From: Rhodospirillales bacterium
Lineage (GTDB): Bacteria > Pseudomonadota > Alphaproteobacteria > JAJFIK01
Direction of reading: 5' to 3'
DNA length: 47,099 nt
Assembly (NCBI GenBank): GCA_021775005.1
Contig: JAJFIK010000023.1
Location: 1-47,099, forward strand
Shown: positions 7,987-16,292 of the stretch, piece by piece
Layout of the letters: every line of letters begins with the position of its first letter
Position numbering within the stretch: the stretch's first letter is position 1
Notes under the pieces: generated by a model
What the model was told of the DNA's origin: nothing
Databases searched by the model: none
What the model saw: only the letters and a program-made list of their open reading frames with translations
Made by a program: the position numbers and the translations under genes

Positions 7987-8409
7987 TCAGGTCAACGTAT
8001 CCGTGCGGCGCGCGATCATCATGAGCACAACAATGACCGCCAGCGCCACGAACAGCAAGGCATCCATCGTTTGCTCAGCGGGCGTGAATATTTCGCCATA
8101 CATCGTTGCGGTCCGTGCCCAAAGCCAGCCCAAGAGATCAATCACCACGGCGACCACAAGAAGCTGGGTGGTCCACTGCCGTCCAAAGACCAAAAGCGCC
8201 AGTGACGCGACGTAAATGCAATTGGCTATCCATGCTGCAATAATCGCGAGCCATGGCATGGCGAGGAAATAGGCAGCGTGCTCTGCCGGCATGGATGCAG
8301 GGACAGAGCCAGATATGCGGATGGCGGTGGTGGATACGGCTTCCAGTGTCGCCATTATCACATAGACGCCGATCAAGACAGCAGCGATCCATCTGGTTTT
8401 TTGGTCCAT
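7987..8409 (-). CDS. Small integral membrane protein, four predicted helices
   Basis: I do not recognise a named family. From ATG 8409 the product is 140 residues with four hydrophobic stretches: WIAAVLIGVYVIMATLEAV near the N-terminus, YFLAMPWLAIIAAWIANCIY, ALLVFGRQWTTQLLVVAVVIDL, and LLFVALAVIVVLMMIA near the C-terminus, ending in a short basic tail (RRTDTLT). I prefer 8409 over longer in-frame starts because GAGGG lies seven bases upstream and the first helix then begins at once. It sits upstream of the MaoC hydratase gene and is divergent from the crotonase gene; an imperfect hairpin with arms CTTGGCCCC and GGGGCCGAG (8447-8481) lies between the divergent starts. Confidence 0.7.
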   Translation of the reverse strand: MDQKTRWIAAVLIGVYVIMATLEAVSTTAIRISGSVPASMPAEHAAYFLAMPWLAIIAAWIANCIYVASLALLVFGRQWTTQLLVVAVVIDLLGWLWARTATMYGEIFTPAEQTMDALLFVALAVIVVLMMIARRTDTLT

Positions 8410-8525
8410 CAAGCAGCCCTCGGTTTTCTGCATCCTAACACAAAGCCTTGGCCCCGGAAGATGTTGCTGGGAGGGGCCGAGAGTGAGATACTTTTGGCCA
8501 TATTTGCGCAACCCGAGAGGCTTTC

Positions 8526-9368
8526 ATGACTTACACCTGTTTCGATGTGGATATTGCAGATCACGTGGCGCATATCCAGCTCAAGCGGCCAGAGAAATAC
8601 AATTCCATGATCCGCGAGTTTTGGAATGAATTGCCGGAGATTGTGAATGACATCAATGAAAACGCCAAAGCGCGCGCCATTGTCATCTCTTCCACGGGTA
8701 AACATTTCTCGTCCGGAATGGATCTGTCGGTCTTTACAGACCCGAACGCCGGGGTGGCGGAAACCGAAGTGGAACGAGGGCGACAGCGCCACGCCTTTCG
8801 TGATTGGGTCAAAAGGCTTCAAGGCACCTTCAACTGCCTCGATGATGCGCGCATGCCAACCCTTGTCGCCATTCAGGGGGGCTGCATTGGCGGCGCGGTG
8901 GATATGACATCGGCTTGCGACATGCGCTATGCCACCGAGGATGCGTTTTTCTGCATTCAAGAGATCAATATTGGCATGACGGCAGATGTGGGCACCTTCC
9001 CGCGTCTGTGTCATTTGATCCCCCAAGGGGCCTTACGTGAATTGTCTTACACCGGGCGCCGTTTGCCGGCCGCCCAAGCCAAAGAAATTGGCTTGGTGAA
9101 TGAAGTTTATGACAGCCATGAGGAAATGCTCACCGCGGTCATGGAAACCGCGAAAGAAATTGCCGCGAACTCGCCACTGGCGGTGGCAGGGTCCAAAGTG
9201 ATGATCAATTACGCGCGCGACCATTCCATCGCCGATGCCCTTGATTACATCGCCACCTGGCAGACGGGCATGTTCACCCCTGCGGACATGATGGAAGCTT
9301 TTACCGCCAAGGGCGAAAAGCGCGCGGCGGACTATGATGACATCCAGCCGCTCAGGCAGAAAATGTAA
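8526..9368 (+). CDS. Crotonase-family protein, delta3,5-delta2,4-dienoyl-CoA isomerase-like
   Basis: A 280-residue enoyl-CoA hydratase/isomerase-fold enzyme. Oxyanion-hole segments are KHFSSGMDL (about 59-67) and GGCIGGAVDM (about 118-127). Acidic residues Asp126, Glu146 and Asp154 fall in the contexts GAVDM, IQEINIG and TADVGT. Their 20- and 8-residue spacing is the same as the catalytic Asp/Glu/Asp set of mammalian ECH1 dienoyl-CoA isomerase. The enzyme would then reposition double bonds of odd-numbered unsaturated acyl-CoAs for beta-oxidation rather than hydrate them. The start is ATG 8526 with GAGAGG upstream. The gene is divergent from the small membrane-protein gene and followed 20 bases later by a Coa1-like gene. 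Family is certain; the isomerase subtype is likely. Confidence 0.9.
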   Translation: MTYTCFDVDIADHVAHIQLKRPEKYNSMIREFWNELPEIVNDINENAKARAIVISSTGKHFSSGMDLSVFTDPNAGVAETEVERGRQRHAFRDWVKRLQGTFNCLDDARMPTLVAIQGGCIGGAVDMTSACDMRYATEDAFFCIQEINIGMTADVGTFPRLCHLIPQGALRELSYTGRRLPAAQAKEIGLVNEVYDSHEEMLTAVMETAKEIAANSPLAVAGSKVMINYARDHSIADALDYIATWQTGMFTPADMMEAFTAKGEKRAADYDDIQPLRQKM

Positions 9369-9388
9369 TTTGCAGAGGTTCGCCAACA

Positions 9389-9997
9389 ATGTACGACGAC
9401 CACGAACACGATCTGGATCAACCCGCTGAGGGCTCCATCTTCACGCCGATATTTCTGGGTTGCGGTGCCATGGGGCTGGGCTGTTTATTTTCCGGCGGGC
9501 TTATTGCCGTGGCGCTGGCCATCTTTGCGCCGGGGCTGATTGACGCCATTCGCAACATTGAAGATCCCGCGGCCACGGAAGTTTTGGCGTTGATTGAGGC
9601 CCATCCGGATGTTGTTGCCGCGCTCGGCTCGCCCATAACCCTTGAGATCGACGACGCCGACATTGATGACACAAACATTGATGATGCGGACATTACCGTA
9701 CAGCTTGGCGATGAGGTTTTGGTCACTTTGACCTATAACCTTGAGGGGCCGATCGCTTCAGGGCGCGCCGATGTGGAGCGGCTTCAAGCAATGGATCTGA
9801 GCGGCGACTATGAGCTGCGTTCCGTTGTTGTCACCTTACCTGACTTTCGCGAGATACGGGTCTACCCCTCTCAAAACGAAACACCGCCCACGCCGCAACA
9901 ATTAGCCCCACCGAGCGAACTGGCGCCTGATGTCGTTCCAAACGACGAGGACGATGCGGCCAACACTCCCCAAACAAAAGGGTCACCCGCGCCATGA
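9389..9997 (+). CDS. Membrane-anchored protein resembling the Coa1/Tim21 family
   Basis: A 202-residue protein with an acidic N-terminus, one long hydrophobic segment (about 19-50, rich in Gly and Cys), a small domain, and a disordered Pro/Asp-rich tail (about 160-202). The domain segments EAHPDVVAALGSPI, then GPIASGRADVE and RSVVVTL, resemble proteins of the Coa1/Tim21 group, known in cytochrome oxidase assembly and in many uncharacterised bacterial proteins. It carries three Asp-rich pentapeptides at 87-101 (IDDAD, IDDTN, IDDAD). Its TGA overlaps the ATG of the next gene (ATGA), so it is coupled to the exported metallohydrolase. The Coa1 link was made by eye and is moderate; the function is unknown. 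Confidence 0.62.
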   Translation: MYDDHEHDLDQPAEGSIFTPIFLGCGAMGLGCLFSGGLIAVALAIFAPGLIDAIRNIEDPAATEVLALIEAHPDVVAALGSPITLEIDDADIDDTNIDDADITVQLGDEVLVTLTYNLEGPIASGRADVERLQAMDLSGDYELRSVVVTLPDFREIRVYPSQNETPPTPQQLAPPSELAPDVVPNDEDDAANTPQTKGSPAP

Positions 9998-11724
9998 TGC
10001 GATTTATCGTTTTTGTCTTCAGTGTTTTCACAATCGCCAGCGCGGCGGCGCAAGAGGCGGCGCCTGATACGGTCGCCCCATCCCTTTGGGCCCACACGGC
10101 AGAGTTTGAACGCGATCTTATCGAGGTGACCGAGGGCGTATGGGTAGCCACAGGATATGGCCTTGCCAATTCCATCCTGGTGGAAGGCGATGACGGTGTC
10201 ATTATCATCGACGCCATGGAAAGCCGTGAAGAGGCCGCACGCGTGTGGGCGGACTTCAGTCAGCTGACCGACAAGCCCATCGTAGCGCTGATCTACACCC
10301 ACAATCACGCCGATCATACTTTTGGCGGGCGCGGCTTTGTGCCGGAGGGCGACATCCCCGTCTATGCCCACGTCAGCACAAACACTTATCTCGACCGCGT
10401 TATCAACATCGTGCGCCCCATCATCAGTCAGCGCTCAACAAGAATGTTTGGTACCCGTCTGCCGGTCGGCCCGGAGGGTTTTGTGAATGACGGTATCGGC
10501 CCCTTTCTTGGTGTTGGTGGCGACAATGAAAGTACCATCGGCATCATCCGCCCCAATATTGTGTTTCAGGATCGCTTAGAAGTGGAAATTGCCGGCGTGC
10601 AATTTGTCATGGAACATGCGCCGGGGGAAACCAACGATCAGATTCTCATCTGGCTGCCGGAGCGCGGCGTGTTGTTCCCTGGCGATAATGTCTATCGCGC
10701 CTTCCCAAATCTATACACCATTCGCGGCACCCCTTATCGGGATGTCATCCGCTGGACGCAGAGCATTGATCGCATGCGGGAGTTGCGTCCTGAGTTCATG
10801 GTGCCGAGCCATACACGCCCATTGACCGGCGCTGATGAAATCCATGAAACACTCACGTCCTATCGTGACGCCATTCAATATGTCCATGACCAGACCATCC
10901 GGCACATGAATCTTGGTGCCACCCCAGATGAAATCGTCGAGCGTGTGCATCTTCCAGAACACCTTGCCACGCATCCGTTTCTATTGGAGCACTACGGCAC
11001 AGTGGAATGGTCCGTGCGCAGCATCTTTACCGGGTACTTAGGCTGGTTCGGTGGTGATGCTGCATTTCTCTCCCCCACACCCCCATTGGAACGCGCGCAG
11101 GGCATTATCGATCTGGCTGGCGGAGTTGGCCCCGCAACGGCCGCCGCTGAAACGGCGCTTGCGGCGACACGCCTGGAATGGGCAGCAGAACTCAGCACCT
11201 ATATTTTAGCCATCGATTCTGAAAACGCCCGCGCTATTGCGGTGAAGGCCATGGCGCTTCGGCAAATGGGCTATCGCTCCACAAGTCCCGCCGGGCGAAA
11301 CTACTACCTCACCCAAGCCTTGGAACTTGAGGGCGCGGTCAGCGTTGTTGAAGACGAAGCCGCATCGGCAAATTCAACAAATGTGGTGGAAGCTTTCCCC
11401 ATCCGCAGCATCTTGGTCTCGCTACCTGTACGGCTGAACCCGGCGCGTGCTTTGGGCAAGGACATCGTTGTTGGATTTCGGTTTTCCGACACGGGCGAGA
11501 CCTTCACCATGCACGTGCGCAACGGTATCGCTGATCTTCAGGACGGCTTCCCCGAAGACCCTGATGTGGCCATTGAAACTTCCACGGCGCACTGGTTTGA
11601 GATTATGACCCGGCAACGCTCACTTCCGCTGGCCATCGCAACCTTTGATTTGCGCGTAACCACAGGTGTATTGACGGTACCGTTGTTGATTGAATTTCTG
11701 ACGTTATTCGGCGGTAATGACTAA
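9994..11724 (+). CDS. Exported metallo-beta-lactamase-fold hydrolase, alkylsulfatase-like
   Basis: A 576-residue protein with a Sec signal (about residues 1-20, ending AAAQ). The zinc-binding motif HNHADH at 103-108 marks the metallo-beta-lactamase fold; later metal or active-site segments include EHAPGETNDQ and FPGDN. The combination with NLYTIRG and a C-terminal SCP2-like region (after about 450) resembles the SdsA1/YjcS/BDS1 alkyl-sulfatase group, which hydrolyses alkyl sulfate esters in the periplasm. That group is typically somewhat longer (about 650 residues). The gene overlaps the preceding Coa1-like gene by four bases. Its stop overlaps that of the convergent patatin gene. The fold is certain; sulfatase activity is likely but not proven. 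Confidence 0.85.
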   Translation: MMRFIVFVFSVFTIASAAAQEAAPDTVAPSLWAHTAEFERDLIEVTEGVWVATGYGLANSILVEGDDGVIIIDAMESREEAARVWADFSQLTDKPIVALIYTHNHADHTFGGRGFVPEGDIPVYAHVSTNTYLDRVINIVRPIISQRSTRMFGTRLPVGPEGFVNDGIGPFLGVGGDNESTIGIIRPNIVFQDRLEVEIAGVQFVMEHAPGETNDQILIWLPERGVLFPGDNVYRAFPNLYTIRGTPYRDVIRWTQSIDRMRELRPEFMVPSHTRPLTGADEIHETLTSYRDAIQYVHDQTIRHMNLGATPDEIVERVHLPEHLATHPFLLEHYGTVEWSVRSIFTGYLGWFGGDAAFLSPTPPLERAQGIIDLAGGVGPATAAAETALAATRLEWAAELSTYILAIDSENARAIAVKAMALRQMGYRSTSPAGRNYYLTQALELEGAVSVVEDEAASANSTNVVEAFPIRSILVSLPVRLNPARALGKDIVVGFRFSDTGETFTMHVRNGIADLQDGFPEDPDVAIETSTAHWFEIMTRQRSLPLAIATFDLRVTTGVLTVPLLIEFLTLFGGND

Positions 11725-13559
11725 AGCCCAAAGACGCTCAAGTCGGCTTGTTCAAGCACCTCGGCGGCATGAATGTAGCCAGCGTCGATGGCGGTCTGAA
11801 ATTCACTCCAGTCCCGGATGGCGATGTCATCGACGGGCGGTTCAAACAGCAGGTCCGTGTGCAGGCGGCTGGCATTGGTTTGGGCCTCGCTGTTCACGGT
11901 TCCCGCCCGCATCAAAATTGAAATGATGTTGGGGCCGCCGCGAATACCTTCGCCCAGCACGCCCCAGTCAGGATTGTCATCCCAGCCCTTGGTTAGATCA
12001 GAAAATGCGCGATGGGTTTCTACATCAATACCGATGATCGGTCCGCGGCGCATTTCCGCCATGATGTCGGCGGGAAAATTATTGATCACTGCTCCATCCA
12101 CCAGCACATCGCCGTCACAAACCACCGGCGGGACAATCCCGGGAATGGCAACACTGGCGCGCAAGGCTTTCCAAAGCAGGCCGCGCCGCTGAATAATTTC
12201 ACGGCCCGCGGTGAGGTTTGAGGAGATGCAAAAGTAAGGGAGCCACATTTCCTCGATGCAAATATCACCGAAATTGTCCTCCAGCAGCGCCTGCATGCGC
12301 CTGCCGCCGAAGAGCGAAATGGCCGGGAAGGTCAACATCCCCAGTGGGTTTTGCTTCACAAATGACTTGTGCATCCGTTCTTTTAGCTCATCAAGAGGCC
12401 ATCCCAGTGCTGCCCCCGCACCCACAATGCCGCCCATGCTGGTACCGCCAATATGATCAATGGCAATGCCCGCCTCTTCCAACGCGCGCAATACGCCGAG
12501 ATGCGCAAAGCCCCGCGCGCCGCCGCCGGCTAGCACAAGCCCCACAGCGCGCCCGGAAAGATGCCGGGCCAGACGGGCCACATCGGCGCGGTTGTTTTCA
12601 TGGATATTGTAGTGGTGGTCGGGATTGATGGCCGCCACCCAATCCACCGCGCCTTTTCCACGGCGCGCATCGGCGGGGTGAACCAGCGCCAGCTCCACAA
12701 ACCGTCGTGCGCCTTTTCGCTCTAACAGCTCCCGCGAATAGTCAGGCGGAGGGGCGCTATCGCTGCGCCCGACAACCAAAATACGGTCGGCCTGACGCAA
12801 TGTGAGCTGCGCCCAATTGGAGTTCAGATCGTCAGCCAAATAGAGGATGTGATCATTCTGGGCTTCGACATTGTAGAACCACTCGCTGTCTTTATCCTGA
12901 CACTCGCTACCAAGCTGCAGCACGTTGCGGCCAGATTCCGACAAGGCAATTTTGAGCTGTTGGCAAATCTGGTGACAAGGAGAGCGTTCACCCAAGGGAA
13001 GCACCGCAATCGTTTTTGGAACCGAACGCCATTCGTCGAAATTGCGCCGGCCTTGCATGAGATCATGAGTGCGGTAGCCAAGTATCCTGGCCAGGTTTTC
13101 CATGATAACGGGGTAGGCACCGGCCAGCTCAAGAAACGCTTCGCCGGAAATACGTAACAGCTCCGTGTCGCGGAGCGCGATTAATGTACCAAGGCGTTTT
13201 TCCCCCGACAGAACGCCGAACTCACCTACCGTTTGCCCGGGCGTAAACTGGTTCGCCATATAGCGCTCACCAGCGGCGTTGTTCAGCATCATACCAATGC
13301 TGCCGGCGGTAATGATGTAGAGATTGTGCGCGACTTCGCCGTGATGCATCAGTGTCCAACCACCGGGTAGGCTCAGCCACTCGAAATGACGAATAATATT
13401 AGGGATGTCTTTGTCGTCGATGCCCTGGAACAGGGTCAGCTTAGGCACCAACTCCAACAAACGCTCGGGATAAACCTCAAACACTTGTGCCAGGGCTTTG
13501 CCTTTGACCCGTTTGGTCAGCGCGCCTCGTTGTGAGCCGCTTGGGGGGCCGAGTGCCAT
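11721..13559 (-). CDS. Patatin-like phospholipase with cyclic-nucleotide-binding domain
   Basis: A 612-residue protein related to neuropathy-target-esterase-type hydrolases. It has an N-terminal cNMP-binding domain (about 40-160, with GEFGVLSGEKR), a linker of Rossmann-like character (about 180-300), and a C-terminal patatin domain. The patatin catalytic dyad is complete: glycine-rich oxyanion loop GGGARG at 345-350, nucleophile Ser374 in GTSMG, and Asp488 in DGA. It should hydrolyse phospholipid or lysophospholipid acyl esters, possibly controlled by a cyclic nucleotide. No signal peptide is seen; membrane association is likely peripheral. The start is ATG 13559. Its last four bases overlap the convergent metallohydrolase gene. 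Family assignment is strong. Confidence 0.93.
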   Translation of the reverse strand: MALGPPSGSQRGALTKRVKGKALAQVFEVYPERLLELVPKLTLFQGIDDKDIPNIIRHFEWLSLPGGWTLMHHGEVAHNLYIITAGSIGMMLNNAAGERYMANQFTPGQTVGEFGVLSGEKRLGTLIALRDTELLRISGEAFLELAGAYPVIMENLARILGYRTHDLMQGRRNFDEWRSVPKTIAVLPLGERSPCHQICQQLKIALSESGRNVLQLGSECQDKDSEWFYNVEAQNDHILYLADDLNSNWAQLTLRQADRILVVGRSDSAPPPDYSRELLERKGARRFVELALVHPADARRGKGAVDWVAAINPDHHYNIHENNRADVARLARHLSGRAVGLVLAGGGARGFAHLGVLRALEEAGIAIDHIGGTSMGGIVGAGAALGWPLDELKERMHKSFVKQNPLGMLTFPAISLFGGRRMQALLEDNFGDICIEEMWLPYFCISSNLTAGREIIQRRGLLWKALRASVAIPGIVPPVVCDGDVLVDGAVINNFPADIMAEMRRGPIIGIDVETHRAFSDLTKGWDDNPDWGVLGEGIRGGPNIISILMRAGTVNSEAQTNASRLHTDLLFEPPVDDIAIRDWSEFQTAIDAGYIHAAEVLEQADLSVFGL

Positions 13560-13604
13560 CTAAATTCGTCCTTCGCGTCCAACCCCTCAGAACAAGAGTG
13601 GCTG

Positions 13605-14327
13605 CTATGGCCAAAGACTAGGGTTTAGAAGAAGCGCGGGCAATCGTGGAAGAATATCCTCCACAGCGGCGCACTCAGCGGGCGTGAGCGGTGCCTTGGT
13701 GGAAAGGCGGGTGATGGTCTCCCACTCTTCTTCGCTGGCAGGGTCAATGAGCACGCCATCGACCCAAGCCAGCCCCCGAACATAGGCAAGGCAGAGATCC
13801 GCGCGCGATTGGCGGCGAAACTCTCTCGTCAAAAGATCCAGGGTTTCTGTTACGAATTTAGGCTTCACGCCATCGATGAGTGGCCATTGCGCTTCTGATT
13901 TGCTGGTGAGGAGCCCCTTGAGAAAGATATCATAGGCATGAATTTGGATCGCGCCTTTAGCTGCAAGGGCGTTGCGCACCTCCGCGCTACGCCAGCGCCA
14001 ATCAATAATTGAAAGCGGCACTTCAAGGCGCTCAAGGCCCGGTATTTCAAGGGCTTTGAGTAACCCAACCGGCGACGAAATTCTTTGCACTGATGCAGCG
14101 TTCGTTTTCGCTTCGGCTTGGCTGGGCTCTAAGTACCGGGCGGCAATAATCGAAAGTTTTGCGGCAGACCCATGCAGCGCGCGCGTAAGGGCAGGGTCGG
14201 AAAATCCCGCTGCTTTGGCGTTCTGAAACGCCATGACGCCCATCCGCGTCGCCCCGCCGATCAATCGCTCAGTGGGTCTTGCGCGGGCGGTGTGTTCCTC
14301 AGAAATATCGAATCGTGGGGCCTTCAT
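13605..14327 (-). CDS. Hypothetical protein, last gene of the dehalogenase/thioesterase operon
   Basis: A 240-residue protein I do not recognise. It has no signal peptide, membrane segment or clear catalytic motif. It is rich in Ala, Leu and Arg and predicted mostly helical, with a tryptophan-bearing segment around SIIDWRWRSAEVRNAL. I start at ATG 14327; an in-frame GTG at 14342 would add five residues, and neither has a good ribosome site. It lies 65 bases downstream of a PaaI-type thioesterase on the same strand and ends before the patatin gene. Position alone suggests it belongs to the dehalogenase-like/thioesterase operon. Strand and codon pattern make it a convincing gene, but its function is unknown. 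Confidence 0.68.
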   Translation of the reverse strand: MKAPRFDISEEHTARARPTERLIGGATRMGVMAFQNAKAAGFSDPALTRALHGSAAKLSIIAARYLEPSQAEAKTNAASVQRISSPVGLLKALEIPGLERLEVPLSIIDWRWRSAEVRNALAAKGAIQIHAYDIFLKGLLTSKSEAQWPLIDGVKPKFVTETLDLLTREFRRQSRADLCLAYVRGLAWVDGVLIDPASEEEWETITRLSTKAPLTPAECAAVEDILPRLPALLLNPSLWP

Positions 14328-14392
14328 GGGCCAAGCGTGCACGGGGAAGCGTTAACGAATTGTTTGGATTTGGCAGTGAGCCGGCGAATGCC

Positions 14393-14869
14393 TCAGCGTC
14401 CCAGGACTTTCCAGACCGACTGAGCGGTCATAATCAGCTTGCCATCGACGAAAAACTCGCCACCGACGAAGAGCACCGACCTGGTTTCGCGGCGCATCTG
14501 GGCGCGGGCCTCCACTAAATCGCCGAGGCGCGCGGGGGCCATAAAATTGGTCTGCATACTCACGGTGACGCAAGGAGCGCGGTTATTGGCGTTCCAAGCC
14601 ACCGAGCCAAGGCAGGCATCGGCAAAGGTCATCAACATGCCGCCGTGGACAACGCCGCCTGCATTGATGTGGCGGGCGTCCGCACGAAATGCCATCCAAA
14701 GCTCCGTTGCGCCCTCTTTACTTGGAGTTTGTTTGTCAAAAATCGGTCCCAGGAAAGCTTCAAAGGGATCCCACAGGGGTGTTTCCACATAGCCATCGGG
14801 CACAACGATGTCTTGCACCGGGGAGGGAAGCGGCGTTGCGTCGGGGTTTTGATTGATGCTTTCGGTCAT
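14393..14869 (-). CDS. PaaI-type hotdog thioesterase (first of a tandem pair, downstream copy)
   Basis: A 158-residue single-hotdog acyl-CoA thioesterase. The active-site helix region NAGGVVHGGMLMTFADACLG carries the conserved HGG and acidic residue of the PaaI family; a C-terminal beta-strand block ends in SVWKVLGR. It probably releases CoA from an aromatic or medium-chain acyl thioester. Its ATG overlaps the TGA of the upstream, related thioesterase gene by four bases, so the two are coupled. The N-terminus (about 40 residues, Pro-rich) is longer than in its neighbour. Family is certain; substrate is not readable. Confidence 0.92.
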   Translation of the reverse strand: MTESINQNPDATPLPSPVQDIVVPDGYVETPLWDPFEAFLGPIFDKQTPSKEGATELWMAFRADARHINAGGVVHGGMLMTFADACLGSVAWNANNRAPCVTVSMQTNFMAPARLGDLVEARAQMRRETRSVLFVGGEFFVDGKLIMTAQSVWKVLGR

Positions 14870-15276
14870 TTGCCTGCGCCAAGGATTTTCCAGATACCCG
14901 TGGCGGTGAGAAGTATTTTGTCCTCTTGGAACACCTTGCCGGTCACAAACACCATGGAGCGGGTGCGCCGGGTGATCTCGGCGGTGGCTTCCAACGGCGC
15001 ATCGCCTTTTCCCGCTGCAAGAAAATCTGTGTTGAGGGTCATGGTTGAACAGGCCGCCCCATCGGCGGCTTCATTCACCGCCTTACCCAACATAACATCT
15101 GCAACTGTCATGAGCAGGCCGCCGTGTACCATGCCGCCGCCGTTCATGTGCTCTTCGCGCAACTCCAGCACCAGGTGGCCAGAGCCATCGGCGCGGGTGC
15201 CATAAAGGAACGGCCCCACATAAGCGTTAAAGCCTTGGTCCCAAATCGGCGTGTAGCCAGAAAGATCAAGCGCCAT
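14866..15276 (-). CDS. PaaI-type hotdog thioesterase (upstream copy)
   Basis: A 136-residue hotdog thioesterase, paralogous to the next gene downstream. The shared motif NGGGMVHGGLLMTVADVMLG marks the PaaI active site. The protein has almost no N-terminal extension, so the whole chain is the hotdog domain, ending TGIWKILGAGK. The start is ATG 15276, whose first base is the last base of the upstream dehalogenase-like stop codon (TGATG), so translation is tightly coupled. Side-by-side thioesterase paralogs could form a heteromeric enzyme or have distinct acyl-chain preferences. That is inference. Confidence 0.92.
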   Translation of the reverse strand: MALDLSGYTPIWDQGFNAYVGPFLYGTRADGSGHLVLELREEHMNGGGMVHGGLLMTVADVMLGKAVNEAADGAACSTMTLNTDFLAAGKGDAPLEATAEITRRTRSMVFVTGKVFQEDKILLTATGIWKILGAGK

Positions 15277-16196
15277 CAAAGTTTGAAATACTTAAGCGCG
15301 GCAGTAGCGAGATCATCGCCCCATTCCTGCACAAAGTGTCCGGCATCAGGCATCTCATAAAGCTCTGAGCTCCCTTTGATCACCTTGTTCATGATCGCCA
15401 TGGTTTTTGGGCCGAGCACCGGGTCTTGTACGCCTACGGCCATAAAGCACTCGCCGCTCCAACCGCCCTGATAGAAGTTGATGGCTTTTTCTGATTGATC
15501 AATACCGTCCATACCCGGGGCGATCATCACCAGCGTTGGAAAGCGCCGCACGCCGCCCATGTAACTTGGATCCGGGAAAGGCGCGCCATAGGCGGCCGCT
15601 TCGTCATCGGAGAGCACGTCTGTCGCGCGGCCCATCAACTCTGCCACATCAAACTCAGGGTTGGTGGCAACAAAATCGCGCCAGGCGATAAAGCCCTCGC
15701 CGGGGCTTTGCCCTATGGGCAGCCCGGTGTTGGCCACAATTAGCCGGGTGATGAGATCGGGAAACTCGTGGCTCATGGTCAGGCCCAAAATACCGCCCCA
15801 ATCCTGGTTGATAGTGCAAACGTTTTTCATTCCCAGATTGTCGCGCGCATATTCAATAAACCGCACCAGCGAGTCGCGATGGAAATGGTAGGTGTACGTC
15901 GCGTCGTCTTTGGGTTTGTCTGAGCGGCCAAAGCCAAAAAAATCCGGCGCGATGCAGCGATAACCAGCTTTTACGAAGACCGGGATCATCTTGCGATAGA
16001 GATAGGCCCAGCTCGGTTCCCCATGAAAGCAAAGGAACGTCACCTCTGCGTCCGTTGGCCCTTCGTCAAGGTAGTGCATGCGCAAGCCCTCATAGCCGCG
16101 CAAGTCATCCACATAGTTGGGCATGAAGTCGTAACCGGGAAGGTTCTCAAAGCGCGCATCTGGTGTGCGCAATGCATCGGGGCGGGGGTCAGCCAT
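15276..16196 (-). CDS. Alpha/beta hydrolase, haloalkane-dehalogenase-like (subfamily I type)
   Basis: A 306-residue soluble alpha/beta hydrolase. Features match subfamily I haloalkane dehalogenases: HGEPSWAYLYRKMIP (58-72, oxyanion and halide region), nucleophile Asp132 with the halide-binding Trp133 in NQDWGG, a later acid in GVQDPVLG and a catalytic His in DAGHFVQEW. The predicted reaction is hydrolytic removal of halide from a haloalkane, though relatives with epoxide- or ester-hydrolase activity exist. The start is ATG 16196 with AGGAG upstream; a TTG 33 bases upstream is less likely. It leads an operon with two thioesterases and an unknown gene, and is divergent from an NAD-dependent epimerase. 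Family is strong; dehalogenase activity is likely. Confidence 0.88.
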   Translation of the reverse strand: MADPRPDALRTPDARFENLPGYDFMPNYVDDLRGYEGLRMHYLDEGPTDAEVTFLCFHGEPSWAYLYRKMIPVFVKAGYRCIAPDFFGFGRSDKPKDDATYTYHFHRDSLVRFIEYARDNLGMKNVCTINQDWGGILGLTMSHEFPDLITRLIVANTGLPIGQSPGEGFIAWRDFVATNPEFDVAELMGRATDVLSDDEAAAYGAPFPDPSYMGGVRRFPTLVMIAPGMDGIDQSEKAINFYQGGWSGECFMAVGVQDPVLGPKTMAIMNKVIKGSSELYEMPDAGHFVQEWGDDLATAALKYFKL

Positions 16197-16292
16197 GAGA
16201 AAAAAGCTCCTGCTTGTTAGGATGGGCAATTGACGACTAAACTTTGCCCAGAGGATAGGCGCGGGCCTGCGCGCACTACAAGAGGAGCTCCC

